In this document: piece after piece, positions 7,560 through 14,841 of the stretch
How positions within the stretch are numbered: the stretch's first letter is position 1
How the letters are laid out: each line of letters opens with the position of its first letter
Source of the DNA: Clostridiales bacterium
Lineage (GTDB): Bacteria > Bacillota > Clostridia > Peptostreptococcales > Anaerovoracaceae
NCBI GenBank assembly: GCA_003542355.1
Contig: DPKU01000187.1
Location: 1-16,494 of the forward strand
Direction of reading: 5' to 3'
Length of the DNA stretch: 16,494 nt
Position numbers and translations under genes: made by a program
The notes under the pieces: generated by a model
Told to the model about the DNA's origin: nothing
Database searches by the model: none
The model's input: only the letters and a program-made list of their open reading frames with translations

Positions 7560-8595
7560 ATGACCATGTACATTTTCGTTACAAGAGGCGTGGTTTCAGG
7601 ATTGGGAAAGGGGATCACGGCAGCATCATTGGGCAGGCTGCTGAAGCAGCGGGGTTTTCGTGTCGCCGCCCAGAAGTTGGATCCGTATATCAACGTGGAT
7701 CCGGGGACTATGAGCCTCTATCAGCACGGCGAAGTTTTTGTAACCGAGGATGGTTGCGAGACCGACCTGGATCTGGGCCATTATGAGCGGTTCATGGACG
7801 AAAACGTGGACCGGCATGCCAACCTGACCACCGGCAGATCCAGCGGGAAGCCGGTCGGAGCAACAGCCTATATAAGGTGCCTCTGATGCTGGAGGCTCAG
7901 GGCTTTTCCCAAGTCGTCTGCCGGGAATTGGCGCTGGAGCCAGGAGTCTGCGATATGAAGGAGTGGGAGGATCTGATGTCCCGCATCGACAGCAGAAAGC
8001 GCAAGGTGCGCATTGCTTTGGTGGGAAAATATATCAAACTCCACGGCGCATATCTGTCTGTGGCGGAATCGCTGTATCACGCAGGCTTCGAAAATGGAGC
8101 GAGGTGGAGATCCTTTGGGTCAATTCGGAAGAGCTCACGCCAATGACCGTGGAAGATCGGCTGAAGGGCGTGGAGGGGATCGTGATCCCCGGTGGATTCG
8201 GAAGCAGGGGCATCCCGGGCAAGATCGAAGCGGCCCGCTATGCCAGAGAGCAGGATATTCCTTATTTGGGGCTCTGTCTGGGCATGCAGATCGCCTGCAT
8301 CGAATTTGCCCGAAACGTACTGGGCTATCCCATGGCCAATTCCAGCGAGTTCGAGCCGGAGGGCCCGCATTCCATCATTGCGTTGATGCCAGACCAGATG
8401 GGAAACATTCCCAAAGGCGGAACCATGCGGCTGGGAGCCTACCCTTGCCACATCCGAAAGGACAGCAGGATGCACGAGGCCTACGGCGAAGAGGTGATCT
8501 GGGAGTGGCATCGTCATCGCTATGAATTCAACAATGAGTACCGGGAAGAAGCGCGAAAGGCGGGCCTTTTGATCAGCGGCACGTCTCCTTTTTAG
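7560..8595 (+). pseudogene. pyrG: CTP synthase remnant: internal deletion, frameshift and lost C-terminus
   Basis: The start (ATG 7560, AAAGGAGG upstream) and the first ~93 codons read as a CTP synthase N-terminus, with LGKGITAASLGRLLKQRG and DPYINVDPGTM. After LTTGR (about 7838) the family sequence jumps, in another frame, from 7862 on to SLYKVPLMLEAQGF and the inter-domain region. About 150 residues of the ligase domain are missing, including the segment corresponding to TEIGGTVGDIE. A further one-base shift near 8098-8101 moves the frame again (EVEILWVNSEEL onward). The glutamine amidotransferase part keeps GLCLGMQ with its nucleophile cysteine. It ends at SGTSPF and a stop, about 50 residues early, without the HPEF catalytic histidine and glutamate. 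Conserved positions are altered: VTGG to VTRG, MSPYQHGE to MSLYQHGE, ERHRHRYEF to EWHRHRYEF. The enzyme cannot be functional as written; an intact pyrG should exist elsewhere. Sequencing error could explain the frameshift but not the deletions. Confidence 0.93.
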
Positions 8596-8596
8596 A

Positions 8597-9331
8597 TTAT
8601 ATGATCAGGCCGCCGTTGACGCCCAGGATCTGCCCTGTGACAAAGGAAGCGTCCTCTCCCGTCAGGAACAGCACGGCGCCTGCCACATCTCGTGGCTCGC
8701 CTAGGCGGCGCAGAGGCGTTTCCTCCGCCAGGGCGCGGCGTGCATTTTCGTCCAGATCCCGGATCATGACCGTATCGATCACGCCGGGCGCCACGCAGTT
8801 CACCCGGATCCCTGAAGGGCCCACTTCTTTGGCCAGAGCTTTGGTCATGGCGATCAGACCTCCTTTGGCGGCGGAGTAATGGACCTCACAGGAACCGCCC
8901 ACCTGGCCCCACATGGAAGCGATGTTCACGATGCATCCTTTTTTTTGGGCGATCATGCCGGGCAGAACAGCCCGGGTCAGCAGGTAGGCGCTTTTGAGAT
9001 TCGTATCCAAAATATGGTCCCAATCGCTCTCTTCGATGTCCTGAAACTGAGCGAAACCGGCTGCGCCGGCGTTGTTTACAAGCACTTCGATGGGACCCAA
9101 ATCCCCGGCGATGTCCCGGCACAGGGCCAGTACTTCATTTTGCCGGGTCAGGTCGCCCCGGTAGAAACCGGCTTGTCCGCCCAGGTCCCGGATCCGAGAG
9201 ACCAGTGCTTCGGCTGCTTCCGGATGCCGGTGACAGTGAACTGCGATCCGGTCCCCCCGCCGGGCCAGTGCCAGGGCGCAGGCGCTGCCGATGCCGCCGC
9301 TGGCGCCGCTGATCAAGGTGGTTTGATTCAT
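8597..9331 (-). CDS. SDR-family oxidoreductase, probable elongation factor P 5-aminopentanone reductase (YmfI/FabG-like)
   Basis: A 244-residue short-chain dehydrogenase. The nucleotide motif GASGGIG is at residues 9-15 and NNAG at 86-89. The catalytic set is N111, S139, Y152 and K156 (YSAAK), and the C-terminal motif is VTGQILGVNGG. The general family includes FabG (3-oxoacyl-ACP reductase). The stretch SMWGQVGGSCEVHYSAAKGG followed by KALAKEVGPSGIRVN resembles YmfI, which in Bacillus reduces the 5-aminopentanone group on elongation factor P. No fatty-acid genes are nearby, which also speaks against a dedicated FabG. The longer open frame reaches 9577, but AAGGAG lies 7-8 bases before the ATG at 9331 and the Rossmann fold begins there. 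It ends one base from the pyrG remnant, tail to tail, and is divergent from the racemase gene. Confidence 0.9.
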   Translation of the reverse strand: MNQTTLISGASGGIGSACALALARRGDRIAVHCHRHPEAAEALVSRIRDLGGQAGFYRGDLTRQNEVLALCRDIAGDLGPIEVLVNNAGAAGFAQFQDIEESDWDHILDTNLKSAYLLTRAVLPGMIAQKKGCIVNIASMWGQVGGSCEVHYSAAKGGLIAMTKALAKEVGPSGIRVNCVAPGVIDTVMIRDLDENARRALAEETPLRRLGEPRDVAGAVLFLTGEDASFVTGQILGVNGGLII

Positions 9332-9389
9332 GCTTTTGCTCCTTTTCCCGCCTTGCCTCGGCGGATCTGATCTTCGATTTTCAGGTATT

Positions 9390-9395
9390 ATTGTA
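9390..9395 (-). promoter_or_regulatory. Possible -10 element for the SDR gene
   Basis: On the - strand TACAAT lies about 60 bases upstream of the SDR start codon in an AT-rich patch. No convincing -35 hexamer is present at 16-18 bases, so this is only a weak candidate. Confidence 0.3.
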
Positions 9396-9417
9396 TCACA
9401 GGGTCTCCTGTTTCGTC

Positions 9418-9446
9418 TTGCATTCTCTTTTTTGCGGCGGTATACT
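9418..9446 (+). promoter_or_regulatory. Sigma-A promoter of the alanine racemase family gene
   Basis: TTGCAT (9418-9423), a 17-base spacer and TATACT (9441-9446). Transcription would begin near 9453, about 50 bases before the ATG, with AGGAGG at 9491-9496 in the leader. Both hexamers match five of six consensus positions. Confidence 0.72.
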
Positions 9447-9503
9447 AAAATGGAACGAATAATTTCAGGAAGTTCATCATAGAAAGCGCGAGGAGGTGCG
9501 TGA

Positions 9504-10634
9504 ATGTTTAAGGAAGGCCTTCGCCCTGCATGGGTGGAAATCGATCTGAAAGCGCTGGAGAACAACATCAAGATCATTCAATCCCGGGTCTCTCCCGGTT
9601 CCGAGATCTGCGGCATCGTAAAAGCCAACGCCTACGGACACGGTGTGCTGGAGTGTGTCAGAGTCATGGAGAGAAATGGGATCCGAAACTTCGGGATCTC
9701 CACCCTGTCAGAAGCGATACAGCTCCGGAAAGCCGGAGTGCAGGGCCGGATCATCATGCTGGGCCTCACGCCGGAAATGTATGTGGATACCGTGGTCGAG
9801 TATAATATCATGACCGGATTTACAGACATCTCCTACGCAAAAGCGCTTTCAGAGGAAGCTGTAAAGCGCGGGAAAGTGATGGAGATATGGGGCGTTGTGG
9901 ATACCGGAATGGGCAGGATCGGTTACCAGGCCAAAGATCCCCAGGCGGTGGAAGAGATCTTTGCTGTATCTCAGCTGCCCGGACTGAAACTCGCAGGTAT
10001 CTTTTCCCACTTTTCCACTTCGGATTTCGAAGACCGCAGCTATGCGGATAAGCAGGAACGGCGTTTTAACCACATCCGGGAAGCCCTGATGGAGAAAGGA
10101 TTATCCTTCTACCTGTGCTCCCTGGCCAACAGTCCTGCCACCATGGACCGGCCCAGTTCTCACTTTGACCTCTGCAGACCTGGCGGCATCTTCTACGGGC
10201 GGTATCAGAGCGGCGTTACACTGGTCCCGGGAATTCAACCCGTCATGTCCATCAAAGCCAACATCGTACAGCTCAAAAACGTGCCGGAAGGCTTTTCCGT
10301 CAGCTATGAGCGCAGTCTGATCACCAAGCGGCCCAGCACGATCGCCACACTTGCGATGGGATATGCCGACGGGATCCCCAGACCCTGGTGGGAAAAGGGG
10401 AAAGTGATCGTCAACGGCCAATATGCACCCTTTGCAGGCGTTATCTGCATGGATCAATGCATGCTGGACGTGACGGATATTCCCAATGTTCAGGTGGGGG
10501 ATGAAGTGGTGGTGATGGGCAGAAGCGGCGACCTGTTCATCGGCGCAGAAGATATCGCTGCAGGCGTGGGTACCATCGGAAACAACATCACTTGCGGCTG
10601 CGACGCCAGATTGCCGTACCTATATCTGGAATAG
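9504..10634 (+). CDS. alr: Alanine racemase family PLP enzyme with altered active-site positions
   Basis: A 376-residue fold-type III PLP protein of normal Alr length. The PLP lysine is K40 in VKANAYGHG. DTGMGRIG carries the arginine matching R136 of the Geobacillus enzyme (R138 here), and CRPGGIFYG the one matching R219 (R225). The second catalytic base is Y268 in VSYER, followed by GYADG and ICMDQ. Two usual positions differ. The lysine of KVDTGMGR (carbamylated K129) is V131. The C-terminal motif TINYE reads TIGNN, so the Tyr354 equivalent is N360; from memory, VanT-type serine racemases also have Asn there. The gene could therefore be a housekeeping alanine racemase for peptidoglycan D-alanine or a racemase with wider specificity, for example serine. 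It has its own promoter and AGGAGG 7 bases before the ATG. Confidence 0.88.
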   Translation: MFKEGLRPAWVEIDLKALENNIKIIQSRVSPGSEICGIVKANAYGHGVLECVRVMERNGIRNFGISTLSEAIQLRKAGVQGRIIMLGLTPEMYVDTVVEYNIMTGFTDISYAKALSEEAVKRGKVMEIWGVVDTGMGRIGYQAKDPQAVEEIFAVSQLPGLKLAGIFSHFSTSDFEDRSYADKQERRFNHIREALMEKGLSFYLCSLANSPATMDRPSSHFDLCRPGGIFYGRYQSGVTLVPGIQPVMSIKANIVQLKNVPEGFSVSYERSLITKRPSTIATLAMGYADGIPRPWWEKGKVIVNGQYAPFAGVICMDQCMLDVTDIPNVQVGDEVVVMGRSGDLFIGAEDIAAGVGTIGNNITCGCDARLPYLYLE

Positions 10635-10674
10635 AAAACAAACTGGAACAGACAATAAAATAGGATGAAATTGA

Positions 10675-10704
10675 AAAGGGCAGGATCCCAGGATCCTGCC
10701 CTTT
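10675..10704. terminator. Strong hairpin between convergent genes (likely bidirectional terminator)
   Basis: AAAGGGCAGGATCC (10675-10688) pairs perfectly with GGATCCTGCCCTTT (10691-10704), a 14-pair stem with a minimal loop as drawn. On the + strand a T-rich stretch (TATTTTTTC) follows after about ten bases; on the - strand the stem is followed by TCAATTTCAT. It lies between the racemase stop and the stop of the convergent Ig-like gene, as expected for a shared terminator. Confidence 0.8.
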
Positions 10705-10711
10705 CTGTCTG

Positions 10712-11599
10712 CTATTTTTTCTTTTTATTCTTATTGCTGTTTCTGATCTTTTCAGCTGCTTTTTCCGCTTCTCTGCGCGCTTTGTTCTTCTTTACGATGG
10801 CACGGGGCACTCTTCCGCCGGCGTCCTTCACAGACTGGGGACCGGCGACACGGAATTTGCCTTCGCTGCGTTCTGCGGCCTGCAGCTCCGCTTCGATGGC
10901 TTCCATTTCCGCAGCTCTCTCTGCTTCGATGCGTCGCTTTTCTTCTTCCAGCTTTTGCTCTTTTTTCGCGATCTTCGCCTTTTCCTTTTCGACGTAGACC
11001 GTGGCTTCCTCCAAGGATATGCCCTTGATCTTGGATATCTTGTATGGATTCAGGTTCTCTTCCTTGATTTTTCCGGAAGCTTCGAAGCTTTGTTTTTCGG
11101 CGGTTTTCTTTGCCGCTTTGGACGTAGCGGAGAACATGAAGATCATCATGACAGCCATGAGCCCCATGCTCACTTTCGCATCGGTGGCAGTATTACGGAT
11201 TTTAAATGTCGTGGTCATACCTTCGTCCAGCGTGCCGCCTTCGGCGGACATTACGCCGGGTAGGATCTCCACGCTGTATTCGGAGTCGGATTCCAGCGTC
11301 TGCTCCAGGACCAGCCAGAGCTGATCGGGATATTTTTCGGCGCTGTACATGATTTCGAAGGCCTGGTCGACGCCCTGAGCGTTTTTGATTTTGAAAAACG
11401 CTTTGTTCGCGGCGATCGCTGTCTCATCCATCATGTTCTGGCTGAAAGTGACTTTTACGGCCATGTTCTGGGGCTGTTTGCCTGTTTCGCCATCCTTGGG
11501 TGTGATATCCGTTACGGTAAGTCCGGATGCGAAGATCGCAGTGCTGGAAAAGACGGTCAGGATCAGGATCAGACTGATTAAAGCGGTGATACGTTTCAT
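10712..11599 (-). CDS. Membrane-anchored protein with extracellular Ig-like domain and cytoplasmic coiled coil, function unknown
   Basis: A 295-residue protein with a clear architecture. A signal peptide (residues 1-24, ending AIFA) is followed by an Ig-like domain resembling the SbsA/Big_5 type (about 26-136, with VTDITPKDGETGKQP and VKVTFSQNMM). A single hydrophobic segment at about 143-159 (VSMGLMAVMMIFMF) is next. A lysine/glutamate-rich region with a probable coiled coil (about 196-243) and a very basic tail (268-295, ending NKNKKKK) complete it. This suggests an Ig domain outside and the charged coiled coil inside the cell, possibly contacting nucleic acid, ribosomes or the division/envelope machinery, but no function is assigned. 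GGAGG lies upstream of the ATG. It follows tadA by 28 bases in the same direction and may share its promoter. Confidence 0.85.
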   Translation of the reverse strand: MKRITALISLILILTVFSSTAIFASGLTVTDITPKDGETGKQPQNMAVKVTFSQNMMDETAIAANKAFFKIKNAQGVDQAFEIMYSAEKYPDQLWLVLEQTLESDSEYSVEILPGVMSAEGGTLDEGMTTTFKIRNTATDAKVSMGLMAVMMIFMFSATSKAAKKTAEKQSFEASGKIKEENLNPYKISKIKGISLEEATVYVEKEKAKIAKKEQKLEEEKRRIEAERAAEMEAIEAELQAAERSEGKFRVAGPQSVKDAGGRVPRAIVKKNKARREAEKAAEKIRNSNKNKKKK

Positions 11600-11627
11600 G
11601 CTTGGGGTTCCTCCAATATGTCGGGCA

Positions 11628-12080
11628 TTATTTTCGCAGCTGTCGGAAAAACTGCCGCATCAGCTGCCGGCACTCTTCTTCCAGGATGCCGATGGAAAGC
11701 TCAACCTGATGGTTGAGCCTGGAATCTGTGACCAGATTGTTGACAGAAAAGCAAGCGCCGGCTTTTGGATCCGGGGTTCCGATGAACAGCCGGGAGATCC
11801 GGGACAGGACAATGGCGCCGGCACACATGGCACAGGGCTCCACCGTAACATACAGGTCGCAGCCGCTGAGCCGCCAGCCACCCAGCGTTTCCGCCGCCTG
11901 GCGGATGGCCAGGATCTCGGCGTGGGCGGTGGGATCTTTGATGCTTTCCACCAGATTGTATCCTCTGCCGATGATGTCTTCGCCTTTGACGATCACTGCG
12001 CCCACGGGGACTTCACCTTTTTCGAAGGCCTTCTGCGCTTCTTCCAAAGCGATGCCCATGTAGTGTCGGGGCTGATTCAT
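11628..12080 (-). CDS. tadA: tRNA-specific adenosine deaminase (A34 to inosine)
   Basis: A 150-residue cytidine-deaminase-fold zinc enzyme. It converts the wobble adenosine of tRNA-Arg(ACG) to inosine. The zinc and catalytic motif HAE is at residues 53-55, and PCAMC at 82-86 supplies the two cysteine ligands. GEVPVGAVIV near the N-terminus is typical of the family, as are the length and the late helix region EECRQLMRQFFRQLRK. The ribosome binding site (AAAGGGTG) is modest. A good promoter lies upstream, divergent from the cvpA-like gene. The next gene downstream is the Ig-like membrane protein. A tRNA-Arg gene lies about 800 bases away, but it has a different anticodon (CCU) and is not a substrate. 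Confidence 0.95.
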   Translation of the reverse strand: MNQPRHYMGIALEEAQKAFEKGEVPVGAVIVKGEDIIGRGYNLVESIKDPTAHAEILAIRQAAETLGGWRLSGCDLYVTVEPCAMCAGAIVLSRISRLFIGTPDPKAGACFSVNNLVTDSRLNHQVELSIGILEEECRQLMRQFFRQLRK

Positions 12081-12116
12081 GACACCCTTTCAGTTTTCTG
12101 ACAAAATGTATTACTT

Positions 12117-12145
12117 ATAATATCATAGCGACTGTTCCTTTTCAA
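12117..12145 (-). promoter_or_regulatory. Sigma-A promoter of tadA
   Basis: Read on the - strand: TTGAAA (12145-12140), a 17-base spacer, TATTAT (12122-12117). It is about 37 bases upstream of the tadA start codon. Confidence 0.7.
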
Positions 12146-12172
12146 CGGTTTTGTGAATTCCTGCCGATGGGC

Positions 12173-12201
12173 TTGATATTTCTTGCTCCCATTGCTACAA
12201 T
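12173..12201 (+). promoter_or_regulatory. Sigma-A promoter of the cvpA-like gene
   Basis: TTGATA (12173-12178), a 17-base spacer and TACAAT (12196-12201). It is back to back with the tadA promoter and about 32 bases from the TTG start codon. Confidence 0.72.
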
Positions 12202-12232
12202 CATATCGTAGTCGGATGTAGGGGGTATTGAA

Positions 12233-12865
12233 TTGATACTGGATATCAGTCTGGGAATTATACTTATTCTTTCTGTGATCGTCGGGTATCGCAAAGGGTT
12301 TACAGAAGCCTTTTTGCATACGATCGGCTGGATCCTGGCCATCGTATTAGGGTTTGTGTGGACTCCCGCGGCAGCTGCTTTTTTGCGCGGCAATACGCAT
12401 TTGGAGGAAAGTCTTCGCGTTATTCTGAATGAACGCCTGGCCCGGGGCGGCGGCACCGGTCAGGAAAGCTTGCTGACCGGGATCCCGGAGATCCTGTCGG
12501 ATTATTTTTCCGATGCGGTGAGCGTCATCCAGAGCAACACGGTGGAAAACCTGATCGATATCGTCATTACGATCCTGGCGCTGCTGTGCATCATTCTGAT
12601 CATCAAGCTGATCTTTTTCCTGATCACCTTGCTTTTCAGCAAGCGGAAGCGGGGCGGGATCATCGCTTTTTCCGACGGCATGCTGGGGCTGGCCTTCGGC
12701 GCGGTCAAAGGACTGCTGCTCATTTGCATCCTTCTGGCCCTGATCTTGCCGCTGTCCAATTTTTTCCAAAGCGAAGTGCTTTTGGATCAATTGAACAGTT
12801 CAACCTATGCCATCCAGATCTACAATAACAACCCGATATTTCTCTTGACGCAAATCTTTTTCTAA
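12233..12865 (+). CDS. CvpA family membrane protein
   Basis: A 210-residue inner-membrane protein with about four hydrophobic segments. The N-terminal block LGIILILSVIVGYRKGFTEA and TIGWILAIVLGF are typical of CvpA/colicin V production-type proteins. A less hydrophobic loop (about residues 55-100) follows, then LIDIVITILALLCIILIIKL and the conserved GMLGLAFGAVKGLLLICILL. Family members are linked to biofilm and envelope functions and in Bacillota often lie next to mutS2, which is absent here; the precise role is unknown. The start is a TTG preceded by GGGGGT; the only nearby ATG (12216) is followed at once by a stop. A tRNA gene follows 38 bases after the stop. Confidence 0.88.
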   Translation: MILDISLGIILILSVIVGYRKGFTEAFLHTIGWILAIVLGFVWTPAAAAFLRGNTHLEESLRVILNERLARGGGTGQESLLTGIPEILSDYFSDAVSVIQSNTVENLIDIVITILALLCIILIIKLIFFLITLLFSKRKRGGIIAFSDGMLGLAFGAVKGLLLICILLALILPLSNFFQSEVLLDQLNSSTYAIQIYNNNPIFLLTQIFF

Positions 12866-12873
12866 TCCATACT
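12845..12873 (+). promoter_or_regulatory. Possible promoter of tRNA-Arg inside the cvpA 3' end
   Basis: TTGACG (12845-12850), a 17-base spacer and CATACT (12868-12873). Transcription would begin about 24 bases before the tRNA. It overlaps the last codons of the cvpA-like gene, so read-through from that gene's promoter is the alternative. Confidence 0.45.
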
Positions 12874-12903
12874 TTAAGGAGTCGCTCTTTTGACAGACGA
12901 TAT

Positions 12904-12978
12904 GCCCCCATAGTTAAACGGATATAACGGAGGTTTCCTAAACCTTTGTTGGTGGTTCGATTCCGCCTGGGGGTGCCA
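12904..12978 (+). tRNA. tRNA-Arg, anticodon CCU, with encoded CCA
   Basis: Full cloverleaf. The acceptor GCCCCCA (12904-12910) pairs with TGGGGGT (12968-12974), with G-U at the first pair. The D arm is GTTA-AACGGATA-TAAC. The anticodon stem GAGGT/ACCTT closes the loop TTCCTAA, giving anticodon CCT. A 4-base variable loop is followed by the T stem GGTGG/CCGCC with loop TTCGATT, then G and CCA. The D-arm sequence AGTTAAACGGATATAAC resembles bacterial tRNA-Arg(CCU), which reads the AGG codon. Confidence 0.95.
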
Positions 12979-12982
12979 CTCA

Positions 12983-13014
12983 AAAAATGGCAGCTCGAAT
13001 GGGCTGTCATTTTT
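12983..13014 (+). terminator. Terminator-like hairpin after tRNA-Arg, in the leader of the phosphate transporter
   Basis: AAAAATGGCAGC (12983-12994) pairs with GCTGTCATTTTT (13003-13014) with one G-U, loop of 8 bases, ending in five Ts. It lies 5 bases after the CCA of the tRNA and ends 3 bases before the GGGAGA ribosome binding site of the next gene. Confidence 0.75.
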
Positions 13015-13026
13015 ACGGGAGACAAC

Positions 13027-14793
13027 ATGGACATTTTTAACATCATTACACTGAGCGGCGGATTGGCTTTTTTCCTGTACGGCATGCACGTGATGTCTTC
13101 GGGCCTTACGAAGGTGACAGGTGGAAAGCTGGAGCAGACACTGAAGAAGATGACCTCCAATCCCTTCAAAAGCCTGTTGCTCGGCGCGGGGATCACCATC
13201 GCCATTCAGAGTTCATCGGCTATGACCGTCATGCTGGTGGGCCTGGTCAATTCGGGGATCATGGAACTAGGGCAGACCGTTGGCGTCATCATGGGCTCCA
13301 ACATCGGGACGACCCTTACCGCCTGGATCCTGAGCTTAGCGGGAATCGAGAGCGACAACTTCTTTATGAAGATGCTCAAGCCTACTAATTTCTCACCCAT
13401 TGTGGCGCTGATCGGCATCGTGCTGATCATGGCCTCCAAACGCAGTCGCCGCAAGGATGTGGGCGGCATCATGGTAGGTTTTGCCGTTTTGATGTATGGC
13501 ATGCAGCTCATGAGCGAAGCGGTGAGTCCTCTTGGCGATATGCCCGAATTCTCTTCCATGCTGGTAGCCTTTAAGAATCCTATTCTGGGGGTGCTCGTGG
13601 GCGCAGCCTTTACGGGTCTGATCCAGAGTTCCGCGGCATCTGTCGGCATTTTGCAAGCCCTGTCTCTGACAGGCACCATCTCCTTTGGGATGGCTATTCC
13701 CATTATTATGGGGCAGAACATCGGAACCTGTGTAACGGCATTGTTGTCCAGTATCGGCGTCAATCGCTCTGCCAAGCGGGTGGCCGCCGTGCATATTTCT
13801 TTCAATCTGATCGGGACAGCCATTTGTCTCATAGGATTTTACGGGCTTCACAGCATTCTGCACTTCACCTTCTTTGATACCCCCATTACGATCCTCGGGA
13901 TCGCCATCTCTCACAGCGCTTTTAACGTGATCACTACGCTACTTTTGCTGCCGTTTCCCAAACAGCTGGAGAAATTGGCCATGGTCATGGTCCGGGAGGA
14001 TCACGATCAGGACACCTATGCGTTCCTGGATGAACGGCTTTTGCAATCTCCCTCCTTTGCCATACAGGAGTGCGAAAGCCTTGTGATGAAGATGGCAGAC
14101 ATGGCTCACGAAAACGTGTTGCGATCCATTTCGCTGATCTACAATTACAGGCAAGACCAGGCTGATCTGGTGGAGGATTACGAAGACAAGCTGGATCAGT
14201 CGGAAGATAAACTGGGGTCCTATCTGGTCAAGATCGCCGCAAAAAATCTTTCGGACAAGGACAGTCTTTACGTGGGGAAATTGCTCCACGGCATCGGGGA
14301 CCTGGAGCGGATCGGAGATCATGCGGTGAACATCGTTGACGTCGCCCGGGAATTGCATGAAAAGCAGATCATATTTTCCCTGGCAGCCAACAAAGAGCTG
14401 GAGATCCTTATCAGTGCCATCAAGGAAATTCTGGATATGACGATGAAAGCCTACAAAGAAGGAGACCACGGCCTTGCAATCCGGGTGGAGCCCCTGGAGG
14501 AGGTCATCGATATCATGATCGTTGACATCAAAAAACGCCACGTGGAACGCCTTCAGGCCGGTCAGTGCAACCTGACCTTCGGATTTGCCCATGCGGACCT
14601 GATCAACAACCTGGAACGGATCTCCGATCACTGTTCCAATCTGGCGATCGCTGTGCTTAACATGTCTTTGGGACGCTACGATGCCCACGAATACACCGAG
14701 GCCGTGAAAAGCGGCACCAACCCGGAATTCGAAGAAAACTTCAAGGCATTTTCGGAAAAGTACGCATTGGATATTCTGGACTGCAAGGTTTGA
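13027..14793 (+). CDS. Na+/phosphate symporter (NptA/YjbB-type) fused to a PhoU-like domain
   Basis: A 588-residue protein. The N-terminal ~310 residues are membrane helices with two inverted Na/Pi-cotransporter repeats. QSSSAMTVML (Q61) with GSNIGTT (90-96) mark the first, and QSSAASVGIL (Q200) with GQNIGTC (229-235) the second. From about residue 350 the chain is soluble and helical, with PhoU-like pieces such as LHGIGDLERIGDHAVNIVD and ADLINNLERISDHCSNLA that bind metal ions in PhoU. It should take up phosphate with sodium, with the PhoU part as a regulatory domain. The open frame extends back into the tRNA, but the ATG at 13027 (GGGAGA upstream) begins the first helix MDIFNIITLSGG and is chosen. 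No promoter fits between the hairpin and this start. Confidence 0.93.
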   Translation: MDIFNIITLSGGLAFFLYGMHVMSSGLTKVTGGKLEQTLKKMTSNPFKSLLLGAGITIAIQSSSAMTVMLVGLVNSGIMELGQTVGVIMGSNIGTTLTAWILSLAGIESDNFFMKMLKPTNFSPIVALIGIVLIMASKRSRRKDVGGIMVGFAVLMYGMQLMSEAVSPLGDMPEFSSMLVAFKNPILGVLVGAAFTGLIQSSAASVGILQALSLTGTISFGMAIPIIMGQNIGTCVTALLSSIGVNRSAKRVAAVHISFNLIGTAICLIGFYGLHSILHFTFFDTPITILGIAISHSAFNVITTLLLLPFPKQLEKLAMVMVREDHDQDTYAFLDERLLQSPSFAIQECESLVMKMADMAHENVLRSISLIYNYRQDQADLVEDYEDKLDQSEDKLGSYLVKIAAKNLSDKDSLYVGKLLHGIGDLERIGDHAVNIVDVARELHEKQIIFSLAANKELEILISAIKEILDMTMKAYKEGDHGLAIRVEPLEEVIDIMIVDIKKRHVERLQAGQCNLTFGFAHADLINNLERISDHCSNLAIAVLNMSLGRYDAHEYTEAVKSGTNPEFEENFKAFSEKYALDILDCKV

Positions 14794-14841
14794 TCGACCT
14801 GCATGAACAAGGATAAATGCTGAGTCAAGGCCACAATAAAT

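Noticed and set aside
7877..8595. Two separate small genes, one of them an independent class-I glutamine amidotransferase
   Set aside because: The pieces in three frames follow the order of a single CTP synthase, and the amidotransferase lacks its His/Glu end, so one broken gene explains them better.
9332..9577. N-terminal extension of the SDR protein
   Set aside because: It would run through the racemase promoter and start codon, is rich in Arg/Pro without family similarity, and a good ribosome binding site supports the start at 9331.
12946..13026. Start of the phosphate transporter inside the tRNA gene
   Set aside because: A TTG within the tRNA and hairpin is implausible; the ATG at 13027 has a ribosome binding site and begins the first membrane helix.
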